From Phocaeicola coprocola DSM 17136 (lineage in GTDB: Bacteria; Bacteroidota; Bacteroidia; Bacteroidales; Bacteroidaceae): DNA of 64,000 bases. Positions 61,907 through 64,000 of the stretch are shown here, in pieces. Each line of letters opens with the position of its first letter. Position 1 is the stretch's first letter. Position numbers and translations under genes: made by a program. The notes beneath the pieces were generated by a model. The model saw only the letters and a list, made by a program, of their open reading frames with translations, was not told where the DNA came from and did not search any database. Location: the NCBI RefSeq assembly GCF_000154845.1, contig NZ_DS981495.1, forward strand, positions 1 to 64,000, written 5' to 3'.

Positions 61907-63535
61907 ATGTTACGTAAAATTTCTTTGCTGACTCTTTTTGCAGCCGGCATCTCCACTGCGTCTTTAGCGCAAGATATAGATAAGGGATACCTTACAGGTA
62001 GTTTTGAAACGAATACGAATTATTATGCTAATGATGGCAAGACAAATGCCACGGTTCCTGATGGTCACTTTGGTTCCAATAACTATCTGAAACTGGACTA
62101 TTACAAGAGTAAATTTGCTATCGGCGTACAGCTTGAAGCGTATGCGCCGGCATTGGTAGGCTATCCTAATGAATTAGAAAAGGCCAAACTGACTAATTAT
62201 TATGTATCATGGACAGATGATGACTTCTCTATTACAGCAGGTTCTTTCTATGAGCAGTTTGGTAGTGGTTTGTTGTTCCGCGCTTGGGAAGATCGTGCTT
62301 TAGGTCTTAATAATGCTATTATGGGTGCTCGCTTCACTTATAATTATAAAGACTTAGTGAGTGTAAAAGCTATTTGGGGTATGCCTCGCTTTGGTATGGA
62401 ATATTCTGATACACAGGTGAGAGGAGCAGATATCAGTTTTTCTTTATCTAATTTGCTGAAGTGGCAAAAGACATCTTTAAGTTTAGAGGCTTCGGCTTTG
62501 AACCGTACGTTTAAGGAAATACCGGTAGATTTGGAAGAAGAAGGTGGAAAATCTTATAATAACGGTTTTTCCGGTCGTATCAACTTGGAGCGTTCCGGTT
62601 TTTCTATGAAGGCTGAATATGTAGATGCTGGTAATAAATTTTATGAAAACCCTCGCTATGGCAGCAGTGAACAAGAAGAAAATTTCTTCTTGAAGAAACG
62701 TGGTAATGCTCAGTTGTTGGAATTGGGATATAATCGTAATGGCTTGGGTATCAATCTTACAGGTCGCCGTTTGGAATGGATGGACAATAAGATTCTTTAC
62801 GGAAACGGTTCTACTTCCAACCTGATTAATTATGTACCGGCTATGTGTACGCAGTACACTTATATGCTGACTACTTTGCACCCTTATACTTCTATGACCA
62901 GTTGGTTGTCTGGTAACCACATCAGTAGTGGTGAAATGGGTGCTCAATTGGATGTATATTACAATTTTAAGCGCGGTACGGCTATTGGCGGTAAGAGAGG
63001 TATGAAAGTGCATGCAAACTTTTCTACTTATTATACATTGGATGAGGAAAAGAGTTTAAAAGCAGGTCAAATGCTGTTCCGTGATTTTAGTATTGATATT
63101 GAAAAGCAATGGTCACGCGATTTCAAAATGCTCTTCCTCTATTCTGCTCAGGAAAAGAGTACTAGCTATGGTGCTAATAAGAATACCATGGTGCAGAATA
63201 TCTTTGTAACTGATATGCAGTATAAGTTTACTCCGAAACTGTCAGCTCGTATGGAGTTGCAGTATTTGCTGACCCATGAAGAAGAAAAAGATTGGATGGC
63301 TGCATTGCTTGAAATCAACTTTGCTCCGAAGTGGAGTATCTATGGCAGTGATATGTATAACCATGGTTCTACCAAGATTCATTATTATAATGCAGGTGTA
63401 AGCTATGCCAAGAGTCGTACACGCGTAGCTTTGAGCTATGGCCGTTTCAAAGCAGGTTATATCTGTTCTGGTGGTGTGTGCCGTACAATCCCGGCTTATA
63501 CAGGTGCTAACTTGTCTATCACTACTTCTTTCTAA
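61907..63535 (+). CDS. DUF6029 family outer-membrane beta-barrel-like protein
   Basis: 542 residues. Signal peptide (1-21, S-L-A-Q), then alternating amphipathic strands rich in Tyr, Gly and Asn, as in porin-like barrels, ending L-S-I-T-T-S-F with a terminal Phe. F-Y-E-Q-F-G-S-G-L-L-F-R near residue 113 and the C-terminal C-S-G-G-V-C-R near residue 522 match Bacteroidetes DUF6029 proteins. Role unknown; being between a TlpA-like gene and an Omp28-like gene it is likely part of an envelope redox or maturation module. Confidence 0.8.
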   Translation: MLRKISLLTLFAAGISTASLAQDIDKGYLTGSFETNTNYYANDGKTNATVPDGHFGSNNYLKLDYYKSKFAIGVQLEAYAPALVGYPNELEKAKLTNYYVSWTDDDFSITAGSFYEQFGSGLLFRAWEDRALGLNNAIMGARFTYNYKDLVSVKAIWGMPRFGMEYSDTQVRGADISFSLSNLLKWQKTSLSLEASALNRTFKEIPVDLEEEGGKSYNNGFSGRINLERSGFSMKAEYVDAGNKFYENPRYGSSEQEENFFLKKRGNAQLLELGYNRNGLGINLTGRRLEWMDNKILYGNGSTSNLINYVPAMCTQYTYMLTTLHPYTSMTSWLSGNHISSGEMGAQLDVYYNFKRGTAIGGKRGMKVHANFSTYYTLDEEKSLKAGQMLFRDFSIDIEKQWSRDFKMLFLYSAQEKSTSYGANKNTMVQNIFVTDMQYKFTPKLSARMELQYLLTHEEEKDWMAALLEINFAPKWSIYGSDMYNHGSTKIHYYNAGVSYAKSRTRVALSYGRFKAGYICSGGVCRTIPAYTGANLSITTSF

Positions 63536-63565
63536 TTTATTATAGGAGGATAATACAAAATATTA

Positions 63566-64000
63566 ATGCTTATGAATTTTTTTAAATATGCTCTTTCTGC
63601 CCTAATGATTGCCGTATTGGCTTCTTGTAAGGGATATTTGGAGGATATCACAGATGACCCCTCGGGGGGTGATGATCCATCTCAGCCGGGACTGACTATT
63701 TCTGTTGATAAGGATGTGATTGAGGCAGATGGTAAGGATAAGGCGGTCTTTTCGTTAGTGGATGCTGATGGCCGCGAATTGACAACCGATGCTGAGATTC
63801 GTAATGTCTATTTTTATAATAAGGCTACTGGTAAGGCACTGCCTCGTAAGTCGGTTTCATTCTCAGCCATTATAAATGGCGAATATGAGTTTTATGCTAA
63901 GTACAAAGGTCAGCAGTCTAAAAACACGGTAGTGATCAAGGTACAGAACCGTAAGAAATATGAAGAGTTCAGTCGTAAGGTAGTGATTTATAAACTTACG
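63566..64000 (+). CDS. Omp28-like outer membrane lipoprotein, N-terminal part (cut by window edge)
   Basis: 145 codons are visible before the window ends; an ATG two codons later is equally plausible. Lipoprotein signal with lipobox L-A-S-C near residue 20-23, an acidic G-G-D-D-P linker, then an Ig-like beta domain (L-T-I-S-V-D-K-D-V-I-E-A-D-G-K-D) typical of the N-terminus of Omp28-related proteins, whose thioredoxin-like C-terminal domain would lie beyond the edge. Third gene of the TlpA-DUF6029 cluster. Confidence 0.75.
   Translation, partial: MLMNFFKYALSALMIAVLASCKGYLEDITDDPSGGDDPSQPGLTISVDKDVIEADGKDKAVFSLVDADGRELTTDAEIRNVYFYNKATGKALPRKSVSFSAIINGEYEFYAKYKGQQSKNTVVIKVQNRKKYEEFSRKVVIYKLT

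Overview
The window looks like chromosomal DNA of a Bacteroidales gut commensal, most likely a Bacteroides or Phocaeicola species. Evidence for this: many genes are preceded by the Bacteroides -7 promoter motif TAnnTTTG rather than a purine-rich ribosome binding site; family-typical proteins occur (DUF4834, DUF6029/Omp28 cluster, DUF2023 with flavodoxin, GH27, peptidase M64, SusD-less TonB receptor); and the insertion sequences are of IS66, IS1380 and IS21 type. Species cannot be settled from the sequence alone.

Layout. 1-1200 is a decayed accessory patch: an IS66 transposase tail, a truncated PH-like membrane protein gene, a small ORF overlapping it by ATGA, and a broken radical-SAM gene. 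1228-23000 is mostly core housekeeping: CMP-kinase-like protein, MATE pump, exonuclease VII (xseA-xseB), ilvE, DUF975, trmB, Mrp/ApbC, ogt, asd, a CPA2 antiporter followed by tcdA and a LolD-type ATPase, a secreted phosphatase-fold protein, CvfB, pfkA, cmk-ispH, TonB, polyprenyl synthase, TatD and tRNA-Ser(GGA). 22056-24425 is a compact TolQ/ExbB-ExbD-ExbD operon. 24.6-24.8 kb holds a foldback MITE-like element. 25-39.6 kb returns to core genes: GNAT, M64 peptidase, Lrp, DUF4834, pssA-psd, dnaE, trxA, GH27, Imm17-like protein, tsaE, metal ABC permease and aroA.

39.9-41.4 kb is an IS1380 element that separates a promoter from a CorC-type membrane protein gene. That gene heads a run ending in a CusB-CusA-TolC metal efflux system. 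48.9-53.0 kb is accessory: two tiny membrane proteins, two paralogous four-helix membrane protein genes (one frameshifted at a homopolymer), and an intact IS21 element with an 8-bp target duplication and arrays of terminal repeats. 53.3-57.9 kb carries metA, a U32 peptidase, an unusual zinc-ribbon lipoprotein, DUF2023 and flavodoxin. A TonB-dependent receptor follows. After an intergenic region containing the 3' remnant of a lost gene, the window ends in a TlpA-like / DUF6029 / Omp28-like export cluster that runs off the edge.

No complete novel defence or mobile system is evident. The most interesting signals are small: the frameshifted paralogue pair beside IS21, a 22-bp-period palindromic repeat array, the foldback element, the IS1380 promoter separation, the gene remnant with its own terminator, and the overlapping gene pair at the left edge. 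All family names come from reading the translated sequence; no search was run.
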